From: Methylobacterium sp. J-090 | GTDB lineage: Bacteria; Pseudomonadota; Alphaproteobacteria; Rhizobiales; Beijerinckiaceae | Length of the DNA stretch: 64,000 bases | Direction of reading: 5' to 3' | Assembly (NCBI RefSeq): GCF_022829345.1 | Contig: NZ_JAKSXV010000026.1 | Location: forward strand, 1-64,000 | Part shown: piece after piece, positions 45,060 through 54,252 of the stretch | Layout: every line of letters starts with the position of its first letter | Numbering within the stretch: position 1 is the first letter of the stretch | Notes under the pieces: generated by a model | Seen by the model: the letters and a program-made list of their open reading frames with translations, nothing else | The model's database searches: none | What the model was told of the DNA's origin: nothing | Position numbers and translations under genes: made by a program

Positions 45060-47114
45060 ATGTTCATCCTGCATGTTGCCTTGCAAGGCTGCCTGCGCGG
45101 CGGCGCGGTCGTGTTCGGCCTCACCGCCGATACGGGGGGCCACATCCGCTACCTGCTCGATCTCGTGGCCGCCTCGTCCCAGGATGCCGGGATCGACCGG
45201 ATCGTGATCGCGACGCGCCTGTTCCACGGCACGCCCGGCCCCGACTACGCCGTGCCCGAAGAGCCGATCTCCGACAAGGTCACCCTCGTGCGGCTCGCGA
45301 GCGCGTCTTCGGACTACCGCTCGAAGGAGGAGATGCACGCGGAAGTGGGCAGCTTCGCCGAAAACCTCATAGCCTGGATCGCGGCGCAACCGCGCGCGCC
45401 CGACCTCATCCACGCCCACTACGCCGACGCCGCCTGCGTGGCGGGACTCGTCGAAGACGCGCTCGGCATCCCGTTCGTCTTCACGGCGCATTCGCTCGGA
45501 CAGGTGAAGAAAGCGATGCTGGGCCCGGGCGCCGAAGGCAGCCCCGACCTCGCGCGCCGGATCGCCGCCGAGGAGGGCGCGCTGACCCGTGCGAGCCTCG
45601 TCATCGCCTCCTCCCGCGACGAGGCGGAGGTGCAGTACGCCGGCTACGCGGCCTACGAGCCGGGGCGCATCCGCATCCTGCCGCCGGGCAGCGATCTCGC
45701 CCGCTTCGCTTCCGCCGAGTCCCTCCCGCACGTCGAGGCCACCATCGATCGGTTCCTGCACGATCCGGGCAAGCCGGCGCTCCTGGCCCTCGCCCGGCCG
45801 GTGGCGCGCAAGAATCTCGGCGCCCTCGTGCGGGCCTATGGCGAGAGCCCGGCCCTGCAGGCGCGGACCAACCTCGTGCTGATGGCCGGAACGCGCCAGG
45901 ACATCGACGCCCTCGACGGCGACATGGCCGACACCATGCGCGAGATCCTGGTGCTGATCGACCGCTACGACCTCTACGGACGGGTCGCCTACCCCAAGAC
46001 CCACGGCCCGGAGGACGTTCCGGCGCTCTACGCCTATGCCCGCGAGCGGGGCGGCCTCTTCGTCAATCCCGCCCTCAACGAGCCCTTCGGACTGACCCTC
46101 CTGGAGGCCTCGGCCGCGGGCCTTCCGCTCGTGGCGACCGACAGCGGCGGCCCCAACGACATCGTCGAGACCTGCGGCAACGGGCTCCTCGTCGATCCGC
46201 GCGACCCCGGCGCGATCGCGGCGGCGTGCCTGCGCATCCTGGACGATCCCGACCTCTACGCCGGTTGCGTGGCGGGAGGCGCCCGGGCGGCCGGCGCCTA
46301 CGACTGGGACCGGCACGCGGCGCGCTATCACGACCTGCTGCGGGCGCTCCTCGCCCCCGATCCACCCCTGTCGGCGCCGCGCCAGCTTCTCGTCTGCGAC
46401 ATCGACAACACGTTGGTGGGCTGCGAGGCGGCGCTCGGCATCTTCCGACGCTGGCGCAGCCGGCAGGCGGCCCTGGCCTTCGGGGTCGCCACCGGCCGCT
46501 CCTTCCACAGCGCCATGGCGATCCTGGAGCAGCAGGCCAGCCCGCGCCCCCAGGTCATGATCACCTCGGTGGGGTCTGAGATCTACCACCTCGATCCCAA
46601 CGGCGTGACCTACACGGCGGATGCCGCTTGGCGCGCCACCGTCTCGGCCGGCTGGGACCGGGCGGGCGTGCTGGCGCGCCTCGCCGGCCTCGATGGGCTC
46701 GTGCCCCAGGGGCCCCTGGAACAGCGCGGGCACAAGCTCAGCTATTTCGGGGATGCCGCGACCGCCGAGCGGGTCCGCACCCGCCTCGCGCGATCGGGCC
46801 GGCGCGCCAACGTGATCCACAGCCACGGCCGCTACCTCGACATCCTGCCGGAGGCGGCCTCGAAGGGCACGGCGGTGGGCCATGTCCGGGCCCTGTACGG
46901 CCTGCCGGAGCGAGCCGTGTTCGTGGCCGGCGATTCCGGAAACGATGTCGAGATGCTGCGGACCCGGGCGCAGGCGATCATCGTGGCCAACTACTCGGAC
47001 GATCTCGCCAGCAACGGCGCCCTGCAGCACTCCTACGTGGCGCGCGCCTCGCACGCCCGCGGCATCATCGAGGGCGTCGGCCATTTCCGCCGGATGCTGG
47101 CCGATGCCGGCTGA
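45060..47114 (+). CDS. Sucrose-phosphate-synthase-like glycosyltransferase fused to HAD phosphatase
   Basis: 684 residues. Residues 1-435 form a GT4 enzyme of the sucrose-phosphate synthase group: HVALQGCLRGGAVVFGLTADTGGHIRYLLDL at the N-terminus, PRPV-like LARPVARKNLGALV, VNPALNEPFGLTLLEASA and SGGPNDIVE. Residues about 440-684 form an HAD phosphatase of the sucrose-6-phosphatase type, with Asp447-Ile-Asp449 in DIDNTLVG and GDSGNDVEML at 624-633. Together these would make and dephosphorylate a disaccharide phosphate: sucrose, mannosylfructose or a related sugar. The acceptor is not fixed by sequence. The gene overlaps the next by 11 bp. Confidence 0.88.
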   Translation: MFILHVALQGCLRGGAVVFGLTADTGGHIRYLLDLVAASSQDAGIDRIVIATRLFHGTPGPDYAVPEEPISDKVTLVRLASASSDYRSKEEMHAEVGSFAENLIAWIAAQPRAPDLIHAHYADAACVAGLVEDALGIPFVFTAHSLGQVKKAMLGPGAEGSPDLARRIAAEEGALTRASLVIASSRDEAEVQYAGYAAYEPGRIRILPPGSDLARFASAESLPHVEATIDRFLHDPGKPALLALARPVARKNLGALVRAYGESPALQARTNLVLMAGTRQDIDALDGDMADTMREILVLIDRYDLYGRVAYPKTHGPEDVPALYAYARERGGLFVNPALNEPFGLTLLEASAAGLPLVATDSGGPNDIVETCGNGLLVDPRDPGAIAAACLRILDDPDLYAGCVAGGARAAGAYDWDRHAARYHDLLRALLAPDPPLSAPRQLLVCDIDNTLVGCEAALGIFRRWRSRQAALAFGVATGRSFHSAMAILEQQASPRPQVMITSVGSEIYHLDPNGVTYTADAAWRATVSAGWDRAGVLARLAGLDGLVPQGPLEQRGHKLSYFGDAATAERVRTRLARSGRRANVIHSHGRYLDILPEAASKGTAVGHVRALYGLPERAVFVAGDSGNDVEMLRTRAQAIIVANYSDDLASNGALQHSYVARASHARGIIEGVGHFRRMLADAG

Positions 47115-47991
47115 CGAAGCCGATGGTCCCTCCGCGAGCGTGCTCACCCTGGTGCGCGGCCGGGCCGACCGCCTGCGCAACCTCATGGCCGGGCTGGCGC
47201 GCCAGTCCGTGCGCCCGGGCGAACTGGTGATCGCCTGGATGCAGCCGGACCGCGCCCCGGACCTGCCGGACCCGGGCTGTCCCGTGCGCCACCACCACGT
47301 GACCGGCGAGGCGATGCCCCTCGCCGCCGCCCGCAACCGCGCGGCCGAGGCCGCCACGGGGGACCTGCTCATCTTCCTCGACGTGGACTGCATCCCGTCC
47401 CCCGGCCTCGTAGGAGCGTATCGGGGGGCGGCGGCGCGGACCGAGGGCCTGTTCCTCGGCGAGGTCCTGTACCTGCCGCCGGGGCTGGATCCCGCCGCCG
47501 CCACCGACGACGCGGCGCTCGCCAGCCTCGGCCGGGCGCACCCGGCACGCCCCGAGGTCCCGCCGGTGGGCTTGCGTCGGGAGGCCGATCCCGGCCAGCT
47601 CTGGGGCCTGTCCTTCGCGCTGCCGGCCCGGTCCTGGCGCGCCGCCGGCGGCATGGACGAGACTTACGTCGGCTATGGCGGGGAGGAAACGGACCTCGCC
47701 GCGCGCCTCGCGGCGTCCGGGTTGCCGACCTTCTGGGTTGGCGGTGCGCGTGCCTATCACCAGCACCATCCGGTCCACGTGCCGCCGCTGCAGCACTTCG
47801 ACGCCATCCTGGCCAACGCGACCCGCTTCCGGGGCACGCACGGGCGCTGGTGCATGGCCTACTGGCTTGGCCAGTTCCGGACCGCCGGGCTGATCGCGTG
47901 GGACGACGACGCGCCCGCGATCCGGGTCCTGCGCCGGCCGGGCGCACCCGAGATTGCCGCCGCCCTGCGGCCCGACGCCCTGTTCTCCTGA
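47104..47991 (+). CDS. Glycosyltransferase family 2 (GT-A), paralogue of the gene at 49197
   Basis: 295 residues. SVLTLVRGRADRLRNLMAGLARQS, LAAARNRAAEAATGDLLIFLDVDCIPSP (DVD motif for metal and nucleotide sugar), WGLSFALPARSWRAAGGMDE and GYGGEETDLAARL are GT2 features, with a His-rich YHQHHPVHVPPLQHF near the C-terminus. The family includes galactosyl and N-acetylgalactosaminyl transferases. The ATG at 47104 lies inside the end of the SPS-like gene, indicating coupled translation. Confidence 0.9.
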   Translation: MPADEADGPSASVLTLVRGRADRLRNLMAGLARQSVRPGELVIAWMQPDRAPDLPDPGCPVRHHHVTGEAMPLAAARNRAAEAATGDLLIFLDVDCIPSPGLVGAYRGAAARTEGLFLGEVLYLPPGLDPAAATDDAALASLGRAHPARPEVPPVGLRREADPGQLWGLSFALPARSWRAAGGMDETYVGYGGEETDLAARLAASGLPTFWVGGARAYHQHHPVHVPPLQHFDAILANATRFRGTHGRWCMAYWLGQFRTAGLIAWDDDAPAIRVLRRPGAPEIAAALRPDALFS

Positions 47992-48012
47992 CGGATCGCG
48001 AATTCCACAGCC

Positions 48013-49173
48013 ATGAAGAAACCCATCGCGTTCTTCGTCCACCACCAGGGACGGGGCCACGCCCACCGCACGATGGCGGTGGCGGCCGAGTTCGCCCGGG
48101 ACCGGCCCGTCTCCGTGCTCACCGCGGGCCCGCAGCTCTTCGACGGGTTCTCCCGCGACATCGAGATCGTGACGCTGCCGAACATGATCGGCGCAGGCGT
48201 GCCGACGCCGCGCCTCTACGCGGAGCCGACGCCGCAGGTGATGCACTGCGTGCCCCTCGGCCTCACCGCGATGCGCCGGACCATGCGGGCGATCCTCGAC
48301 CACCTCGACGCGCGCGACGTCGGCCTGTTCGTGGTCGACGTCTCGGCGGAGATCGCGCTGCTCGCGCGCATCGCCAGCGTGCCGGCGGTGCAGATCCGCA
48401 TGCACGGCGACCGCTCCGACATCGGCCATGTCGGGGCCTACGAGGCCTGCGTCGGCATGCTGGCTCCGTTCGACGCGCGCCTGGAGCAGGACGATTACCC
48501 GGCGGCGCTTCGGGCCAAGACCTTCTACAGCGGCGGCCTCTGCACCAGCGTCGACGCGATCCCGGGCCGGACCGAGGCGCGGGCGAAGCTCGGCCTCGAC
48601 CCCGAGCGGGAGATCGTCGTCGCGGTCACCGGCGGCGGGGGCAGCGGCACGCCCTACGCGCCCCTGACGGTGGCGGCGCGCGCCGCGCCCGACACCCTGT
48701 GGCTGACCCTCGGGCCGACCCATCGCGAGGGCCACGAAACCGATTTCGCCAACCTGCGCGAACTCGGCTGGGTGCCCGGGGTGACCGACTACCTCGCCGC
48801 CGCCGACATCGTGGTGGCGTCCGCCGGCGACAACACGGTCCACGAGGTCGCCCGCGTCGGCGGGCGCCTGATCGTGATGCCGGAATGGCGCTACTTCGGC
48901 GAGCAGACCCGCAAGGCCGAGGCCCTGGTCCGGCTCGGGGCCGCCGTCCAGGCCCCGGCCTGGCCCGGCGACCTCCAGGGCTGGCGCGACCTCCTCGCCC
49001 GCGCCCGAATCCTCGACGCCGCCCCGCTGCGCAGCCTCTACGAACCGGAGGCCGCCGCCCGCGCCGCCGGCTGGCTCGAAGGCCTGACCGATGAACTCTG
49101 GCGCGGCGCGGCGGAGCCCCCCGCGCTCACGGTCGTTGCCGCCGGCCGACCGCCCGCATCCCTCAGCGCTTGA
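48013..49173 (+). CDS. GT-B glycosyltransferase, MurG/GT28-like
   Basis: 386 residues. The N-terminus IAFFVHHQGRGHAHRTMAVA carries the GxGHxxR loop of MurG/UDP-glycosyltransferases; the C-terminal half has VAVTGGGGSGTPYAPLTVA and ADIVVASAGDNTVHEVARVGGRLIV, the nucleotide-sugar site of GT28/GT1. Soluble. It follows the GT2 gene by 21 bp and precedes another GT2 gene, so it is in the plus-strand operon. Acceptor unknown. Confidence 0.85.
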   Translation: MKKPIAFFVHHQGRGHAHRTMAVAAEFARDRPVSVLTAGPQLFDGFSRDIEIVTLPNMIGAGVPTPRLYAEPTPQVMHCVPLGLTAMRRTMRAILDHLDARDVGLFVVDVSAEIALLARIASVPAVQIRMHGDRSDIGHVGAYEACVGMLAPFDARLEQDDYPAALRAKTFYSGGLCTSVDAIPGRTEARAKLGLDPEREIVVAVTGGGGSGTPYAPLTVAARAAPDTLWLTLGPTHREGHETDFANLRELGWVPGVTDYLAAADIVVASAGDNTVHEVARVGGRLIVMPEWRYFGEQTRKAEALVRLGAAVQAPAWPGDLQGWRDLLARARILDAAPLRSLYEPEAAARAAGWLEGLTDELWRGAAEPPALTVVAAGRPPASLSA

Positions 49174-49196
49174 TCCTCCCGGAGCCAGACCGCCCC

Positions 49197-50114
49197 ATGT
49201 CCACCGTTTCCGTCGTGACCCTGGCCAAGGGACGGCCGGCACATCTGCGCAACGTGCTCCTCGGCCTGGAGCGCCAGACGCACGCGCCCGCCGAGTTCAT
49301 CGTCGCGGTGATGCAGGATTCGCCCTACGACCTGCCCGAGGTGGCCTTCCCCGTCCGCCAGATCCTGGTGCCGGGCGCCGCGCTGCCGCTGGCGGCGGCC
49401 CGCAACCGGGGTGTCGCGGCCGCCACCGGCGACGCCGTGGTCTTCCTCGACGTCGACTGCATCCCGGCCCCCGGGCTTGTCGCCGACTACGCGCGCGGGC
49501 TCGCCGAGCTCGACGGCCTGCTGATGGGCGAGGTCCTCCACCTGCCCGAACGCGCCACGGCCGGCGCCTGGACCTGCGAGGCCTTCGCGGAGGTCGCCGA
49601 GCGCCATTCCGATCGCCGGGGTCCCCCCGCCGCCGGCATCGAGATCTGCCACGATTACCGCTGCTTCTGGTCCCTCAACTTCGCCATCCGGCGCACGACC
49701 TTTCTGGCGACCGGCGGCTTCGACGAGCGCTATACCGGCTACGGCGGCGAGGACACGGATTTCGGCAAGATCCTCGATCAGGCAGGGATTCCCATCGCCT
49801 GGATGAAGGGCGGGCTCGCCTATCACCAGTACCACCCCCACCACATGCCCCCCGTGCACCACCTCGACAGCGTGGTGCGCAACGCCGAGCTGTTCGAGGC
49901 CAAGTGGGGCTACCGCACGATGGGCCACTGGCTCTACGCGTTCAAGGCGATGGGGCTGATCGACGACACGCCCCACCGGCCGATCCGCATCCTGCGCCGC
50001 CCCGAGGCCGGCGACTTCGCGCTGACCGGCCAGCAGAGCCATCAGCCCTACAGCAATTCGGCCTCCGTCATCCGCTTCCTCGAAGCGCAAGGCTCTGCAG
50101 CGGCGACCGCGTGA
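49197..50114 (+). CDS. Glycosyltransferase family 2 (GT-A), paralogue of the gene at 47104
   Basis: 305 residues. SVVTLAKGRPAHLRNVLLGLERQT, LAAARNRGVAAATGDAVVFLDVDCIPAP, FDERYTGYGGEDTDFGKIL and YHQYHPHHMPPVHHLDSVV parallel the 47104 gene block by block, so the two arose by duplication. An insertion around residues 125-150 (CHDYRCFWSLNFAIRRT) distinguishes it. ATG 49197 is preferred; a TTG at 49170 overlaps the preceding stop codon. Its own stop overlaps the next GTG start. Confidence 0.9.
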   Translation: MSTVSVVTLAKGRPAHLRNVLLGLERQTHAPAEFIVAVMQDSPYDLPEVAFPVRQILVPGAALPLAAARNRGVAAATGDAVVFLDVDCIPAPGLVADYARGLAELDGLLMGEVLHLPERATAGAWTCEAFAEVAERHSDRRGPPAAGIEICHDYRCFWSLNFAIRRTTFLATGGFDERYTGYGGEDTDFGKILDQAGIPIAWMKGGLAYHQYHPHHMPPVHHLDSVVRNAELFEAKWGYRTMGHWLYAFKAMGLIDDTPHRPIRILRRPEAGDFALTGQQSHQPYSNSASVIRFLEAQGSAAATA

Positions 50115-51175
50115 GGATCGCGCTCCTCGCCCATCTGCGCCACCCGGTGGCGCCGCCCTTCGCGGGCGGCATGGAGGCCCATGCCTGGGCGTTGGCCGAG
50201 GGCCTGACGGCGCGCGGACACGAGGTCGTCCTCTTCGCCGCCGGGGACAGCGACCCGCGCTTCACCATCGATCCGGTGATCCCGCTGCATCACGAGCGCA
50301 GCTTCCCCGGCCTGGAGCACCGGGGCGACGCCGGCCTCGTCGCCCACCTGGATGCGGGCTACGCGGCCGCCTGCGACCGGATCGCGGCCGGCGGCTTCGA
50401 CGTGCTGCACAACAACAGCCTGAGCCGCCTGCCCCTGGGGCGCCGGCGCCTCGTGTCGGTGCCGACCGTCACCTCGCTCCATGTGCCGCCCTACGACGCC
50501 CTGCGCTGGTTCGTGCAGGACAGCCTCGTCCCCGGTCACCGGATCACCGTGACGTCGCGGTCCCAGCGCACGGCCTGGTGGCCCGAGGACGTTCCGCCCG
50601 AGGTGTCCGTGCTCCACAACGGCGTCGATCCGGCGGCCTGGCCCTTTCGGGATCACGGAGACGGCAGCGCCGCCTGGTCCGGGCGCATCGCCCCCATCAA
50701 GGGCACGCATCTAGCCATCGCGGCGGCCCGGCGCGCCGGCCTCCCCCTGACGCTGTTCGGCCCGATCGAGGACCGGGACTACTGGGACACGCGGATCGCC
50801 CCGCAGCTCGGCGGCCCCATCCGCTACGGCGGACACCTCTCCGGCGACGTCCTGGCCGGCGAGATCGGCCGCGCCTCCGTCTTCCTGTTCACGCCCTGCT
50901 GGGACGAGCCCTTCGGCCTCGTGGCGATCGAGGCCATGGCCTGCGGCGTCCCCGTCGCCGGCATCGCCCTGGGGGCCGCCCGGGAGGTCGTCGGCGAGGC
51001 CGGACACCTCGCGCCCCCGGACGACGTGCCCGCGCTCGCCCGGGCGATCGGCGAGGCTCTCGCCATCCCGCGTGCGGTCCCCCGCGCGCGGGTGATGCGC
51101 CGGTTCACCCGGGATCTCTGGCTGGAGCGCTGCGAAGCCCTCTACGTGCAAGCGAAGCGCGCCGTCGGCGGCTGA
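50111..51175 (+). CDS. Glycosyltransferase family 4 (GT-B)
   Basis: 354 residues. Starts at GTG overlapping the previous TGA (GTGA). N-terminal half: RIALLAHLRHPVAPPFAGGMEAHAWALAEGL; C-terminal half: WSGRIAPIKGTHLAIAAARRAG, FTPCWDEPFGLVAIEAMACGVPVAG with the EX7E motif. Organisation resembles the GT4 at 43959-44999. Last gene of the plus-strand glycosyltransferase operon; no terminator with U-run follows, but a truncated palindromic repeat lies 25 bp downstream. Confidence 0.9.
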   Translation: MRIALLAHLRHPVAPPFAGGMEAHAWALAEGLTARGHEVVLFAAGDSDPRFTIDPVIPLHHERSFPGLEHRGDAGLVAHLDAGYAAACDRIAAGGFDVLHNNSLSRLPLGRRRLVSVPTVTSLHVPPYDALRWFVQDSLVPGHRITVTSRSQRTAWWPEDVPPEVSVLHNGVDPAAWPFRDHGDGSAAWSGRIAPIKGTHLAIAAARRAGLPLTLFGPIEDRDYWDTRIAPQLGGPIRYGGHLSGDVLAGEIGRASVFLFTPCWDEPFGLVAIEAMACGVPVAGIALGAAREVVGEAGHLAPPDDVPALARAIGEALAIPRAVPRARVMRRFTRDLWLERCEALYVQAKRAVGG

Positions 51176-51200
51176 TCTGCGCCGCCTGCGCCGATCCCTG

Positions 51201-51229
51201 GAGCATTTTCCGCCGAAGTGGTTTCCGGT
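51201..51229. repeat. Truncated copy of the composite palindromic repeat
   Basis: Matches the left arm of the element at 32091-32199 (GAGCATTTTCCGCCGAAGTGG) with TTTCCGGT following, then diverges before the pairing arm, so no full hairpin forms. Confidence 0.8.
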
Positions 51230-51372
51230 GCGATCGGCCGAGACGCCGAAGGATTCCCGGATCTCGGCCCGGGACGTCACGCGGCCGTCGAGGTCGCACA
51301 TCCCGGCTCCATTCTGTCGCAGCCACGAACCCGCGTCTGCCACGTTGGCCAAGGCTTCAGGAAAGACAGACG

Positions 51373-52251
51373 ATGACCACTGACCCTCGCACCACCGGCC
51401 CGCGGCCGCCCTTCCCGGGCGACCAGCAGCAGGAGCGTCCAGGCCTGACCTCCAAGATGACGCCCGCCCCGGATCACGGCGAGGACAGTTACATCGGCAA
51501 GGGCCTGCTGGAAGGAAAGGTCGCGCTGATCACGGGAGGCGATAGCGGGATCGGCCGGGCCGTGGCCATCGCCTATGCGCGCGAGGGCGCCGACGTTGCG
51601 ATCTCGTACCTGCCCGTGGAGCAGTCCGACGCCGAGGCGACCGCTCGTTGGATCGAGAAGGCCGGCCGCCGAGCGGTGTTGTTGCCGGGCGATCTGCGGG
51701 ACGAAGCGCATTGCCGCGATCTGGTCGCGCAGACCGTGAAGGCCCTCGGTGGCATCGATATCCTCGTCAACAACGCGGCGGCGCAGACGGTCAACGAGGG
51801 CCTGGACGACGTGACGGCGGAGGATCTCGAGGGATCGTTTCGGGCCAACGTGTTCGCCATGTACTATCTCTGCCAGGCGGCGGTTCCGCACATGAAACCG
51901 GGCTCGGCGATCGTCAATTCGACGAGCCAGCAGGCCAAGATCGCCGACAGCACGATGCTGATCTACGCCGCGACGAAGGGTGCGATCGCCAGCCTCACGA
52001 TCGGACTGTCGAACCTTCTCGCGCCAAAAGGCATCCGGGTGAATTGCGTCGCGCCCGGCCCGATCTGGACGCCCATACAACCGATCGTGAAGAGCCCGGA
52101 GCAGATCGCGAAGCTCGGGGAGGACACGCCCCTGGGGCGTGCCGGGCAGCCGGCGGAACTCGCACCGGCCTATGTGCTTCTGGCGTCGCGCGAGGGCAGC
52201 TACATGTCCGGTGCACTGGTGCCGGTCACCGGTGGCACGCCGATGTATTAG
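51373..52251 (+). CDS. SDR oxidoreductase, YghA-like
   Basis: 292 residues. A 45-residue Pro/Gln-rich N-terminal extension (PPFPGDQQQERPGLTSKM) precedes the Rossmann motif LITGGDSGIGRAVAIAYAREG, typical of the YghA/general-stress-protein-39 group. NNAAAQ, the Ser region VNSTSQQAK, the YAATKGAI catalytic Tyr-Lys pair and the C-terminal GSYMSGALVPVTGGTPMY complete the classical SDR. Reduces carbonyl compounds with NAD(P)H; these proteins are often stress-induced. ATG 51373 follows GAAAGACAG. Confidence 0.92.
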   Translation: MTTDPRTTGPRPPFPGDQQQERPGLTSKMTPAPDHGEDSYIGKGLLEGKVALITGGDSGIGRAVAIAYAREGADVAISYLPVEQSDAEATARWIEKAGRRAVLLPGDLRDEAHCRDLVAQTVKALGGIDILVNNAAAQTVNEGLDDVTAEDLEGSFRANVFAMYYLCQAAVPHMKPGSAIVNSTSQQAKIADSTMLIYAATKGAIASLTIGLSNLLAPKGIRVNCVAPGPIWTPIQPIVKSPEQIAKLGEDTPLGRAGQPAELAPAYVLLASREGSYMSGALVPVTGGTPMY

Positions 52252-52287
52252 GCGGGCGACGGGTGCCCCGGCTCTGTCGGCACCATC

Positions 52288-54252
52288 TTAGCGTACGGCC
52301 TCCGAACGGGCAGCGGCGATCATACGGTCGCCGTCCTCGCGGAGCAGAAGCCGGTCTGACACAAGAGCGTCGACGGACTTCGTGACGGCCGCGATATAGG
52401 CGGCCGGATCCGCGTAGCGCTCCTCGAGCGAGGCGCGCGGATCGCCGGCCGCCTCGCGTTCGGCCCGCGTGCGCGCGAAGGCAAGCTCGCTGCCCTCGCG
52501 GTCGCAGAGGGCACCGGCCGGGAACGGATCGGCATACAGGTTCCACCCGGTGAAGGTCGCGCGCGGTGCCGCCACGGCGGGCAGGCGGATGCCCGCAGCA
52601 TCGTTGCCGTCCGCATCGACGCGCGGGACCAGGGTACGGTACTGCGGCCCGCTCTCGGGCCGCGGATCGACGTAGGTGTCGAACCGCGCGATGGCGTTCG
52701 GCGCGGTCGGGACCGGAACACCGATGAGGAACGGAAAACCGATCTCGGCGGCCTCGACCAGGGTGCCGTCCGACAGGCGGGGGACGCGGCTGTCCGGCGG
52801 AGCTCGTCCCGACGTCACCCAATCTTCCAGGGCGACCAGCAATGCCCGAACGGCCGGCGCCGGATTCAGGGTGCTGCGCATGTTGGCGCATGCCCCCTTG
52901 GTCGAGGTCAGGCCGGCGCGCCCGTAGTGGAAGCCGCTGGAGACCAGGAAGGCGCGCGCCGTGTCCGGCAGCGGCAGGTCGGCGCGCCCGAGGGGATCGG
53001 TCGTCAGCAGCGAGGCGCCCTTCTGCCAGTACTCGGTGCCGGTGTTCACCTCGATCAGGAGCGGATCGAATCCATCGCGGCGCAGCAATGTGCCCGTCCG
53101 TCCCGTGACGGGGTCGTGCTGAGGGGCGGCCGAGAACGGGAAGGTATTCTCCGGGTAGAGATGGTCTTCGTGCTGCGTGTTGGTGCGCGAGGGCTGGCCG
53201 AAGCGGGCATTCAGAAAGATGCCGCCGACGCCCGCGATGTGCGACAGCACGCCATCGAAGACCCGGCGGCCGGCCTCGTCGCGGTTGAAGCCCTGATGGA
53301 TGAAGTCGCGCAGGTAACGTCCGCTCTGCGACACGCCGAGGGCGACGGCATGGTGGATCGCGCCGGCGGCCGGGTTGGCCCTGCCGTCGGCGTCGCCGCG
53401 CAGGTAGGCCACCACGTCGCGGGTCGCGGCGAAGCCGATGCCGAGCACCTTCGGTTCCGTGGCCTCGTAGGTGAACTGATAGATCGATCCCGGCAGCGGC
53501 TTCGTGCCCTTCGGCAGAAGCTCGAGCTGGCGCGGCGTGGCGTAGTGCCAGGCCTCGGCCGGCACCGGGCGAGGCGGATCGCTCTCCCGGCGGCGGACGG
53601 TGAGCTGCGCCTGGGCCTTGTCCGAGCTGGCGGTTTTGAACGTGAGGTAGAACGGCGCCTCGGCCGGCCCCCGCGTCGCGCTGACGAGTTCGTCGCGGAC
53701 CGTCTCGACGATGGGCTTGCCGTTGCGCGTCGCCACCGGAACGTCGATGGCCATGCCGCCCTGCTGGCGCAGGGCGTCCGCCTCCCAGCCCGACCAGACG
53801 ATGGTATCGCCCCGGCGCAGGACCAAGCCGGTCCCGGCATCGGCGGCGGTCCGTGGATCGTTGACGGCCTGCACCGCCTGGGCGGGCGCGTCGAGCACCC
53901 AGTTGAACAGGAACTTGCGGCCGCGGTTCAGCACCTCGAACAGCAGCGTGCCGCTGCCGCGGGCGGGATCCTGGGGGCGCAGGATGAAGAGATCGGTCTT
54001 GTACTCGACCATGCCCCGGGCGTTTCGCGGCGCGAGCGCTAGGTCGACGATGCCGGCATTCGCCGGGTCCGCCGGGTCGAGCTCACCCCGGGCCGATCCA
54101 ACGAGGCGCTCGTAGGCGCCGGCTGCACCGAACTCCACCCCATCCGCGAACGGTTCGACCGTGGCGATGTCGATGCCGACGATGCGGGCTTGCGCCGGCG
54201 CGATGCAGAGCGCGCAGCCGAGCGTGACGGCGATGGCGCGGCCAATCAGCAT
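52288..54252 (-). CDS. Large exported alpha/beta-hydrolase-domain protein
   Basis: 654 residues with a signal peptide (AIAVTLGCALCIAPAQA). It belongs to the large alpha/beta hydrolase group with an N-terminal beta domain (RIVGIDIATVEPFADGVEFGAAGAYERL). The nucleophile elbow is GVSQSGRYLRDFIHQGFN and a late HYGRAGL-containing part may hold the acid/His. No close function is established; the group includes putative esterases. ATG 54252 has GGGAGGGG upstream. It converges with the SDR gene at 52251. Shortly upstream is the tRNA-like remnant. Confidence 0.82.
   Translation of the reverse strand: MLIGRAIAVTLGCALCIAPAQARIVGIDIATVEPFADGVEFGAAGAYERLVGSARGELDPADPANAGIVDLALAPRNARGMVEYKTDLFILRPQDPARGSGTLLFEVLNRGRKFLFNWVLDAPAQAVQAVNDPRTAADAGTGLVLRRGDTIVWSGWEADALRQQGGMAIDVPVATRNGKPIVETVRDELVSATRGPAEAPFYLTFKTASSDKAQAQLTVRRRESDPPRPVPAEAWHYATPRQLELLPKGTKPLPGSIYQFTYEATEPKVLGIGFAATRDVVAYLRGDADGRANPAAGAIHHAVALGVSQSGRYLRDFIHQGFNRDEAGRRVFDGVLSHIAGVGGIFLNARFGQPSRTNTQHEDHLYPENTFPFSAAPQHDPVTGRTGTLLRRDGFDPLLIEVNTGTEYWQKGASLLTTDPLGRADLPLPDTARAFLVSSGFHYGRAGLTSTKGACANMRSTLNPAPAVRALLVALEDWVTSGRAPPDSRVPRLSDGTLVEAAEIGFPFLIGVPVPTAPNAIARFDTYVDPRPESGPQYRTLVPRVDADGNDAAGIRLPAVAAPRATFTGWNLYADPFPAGALCDREGSELAFARTRAEREAAGDPRASLEERYADPAAYIAAVTKSVDALVSDRLLLREDGDRMIAAARSEAVR

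Noticed and set aside
43959..47654. Very long minus-strand frame extending the GT4 gene over the SPS-like gene
   Set aside because: Sequence before the GTG at 44999 is antisense to the SPS-like and GT2 genes and has no domain; GT4 homology begins at IRVAQVAPN.
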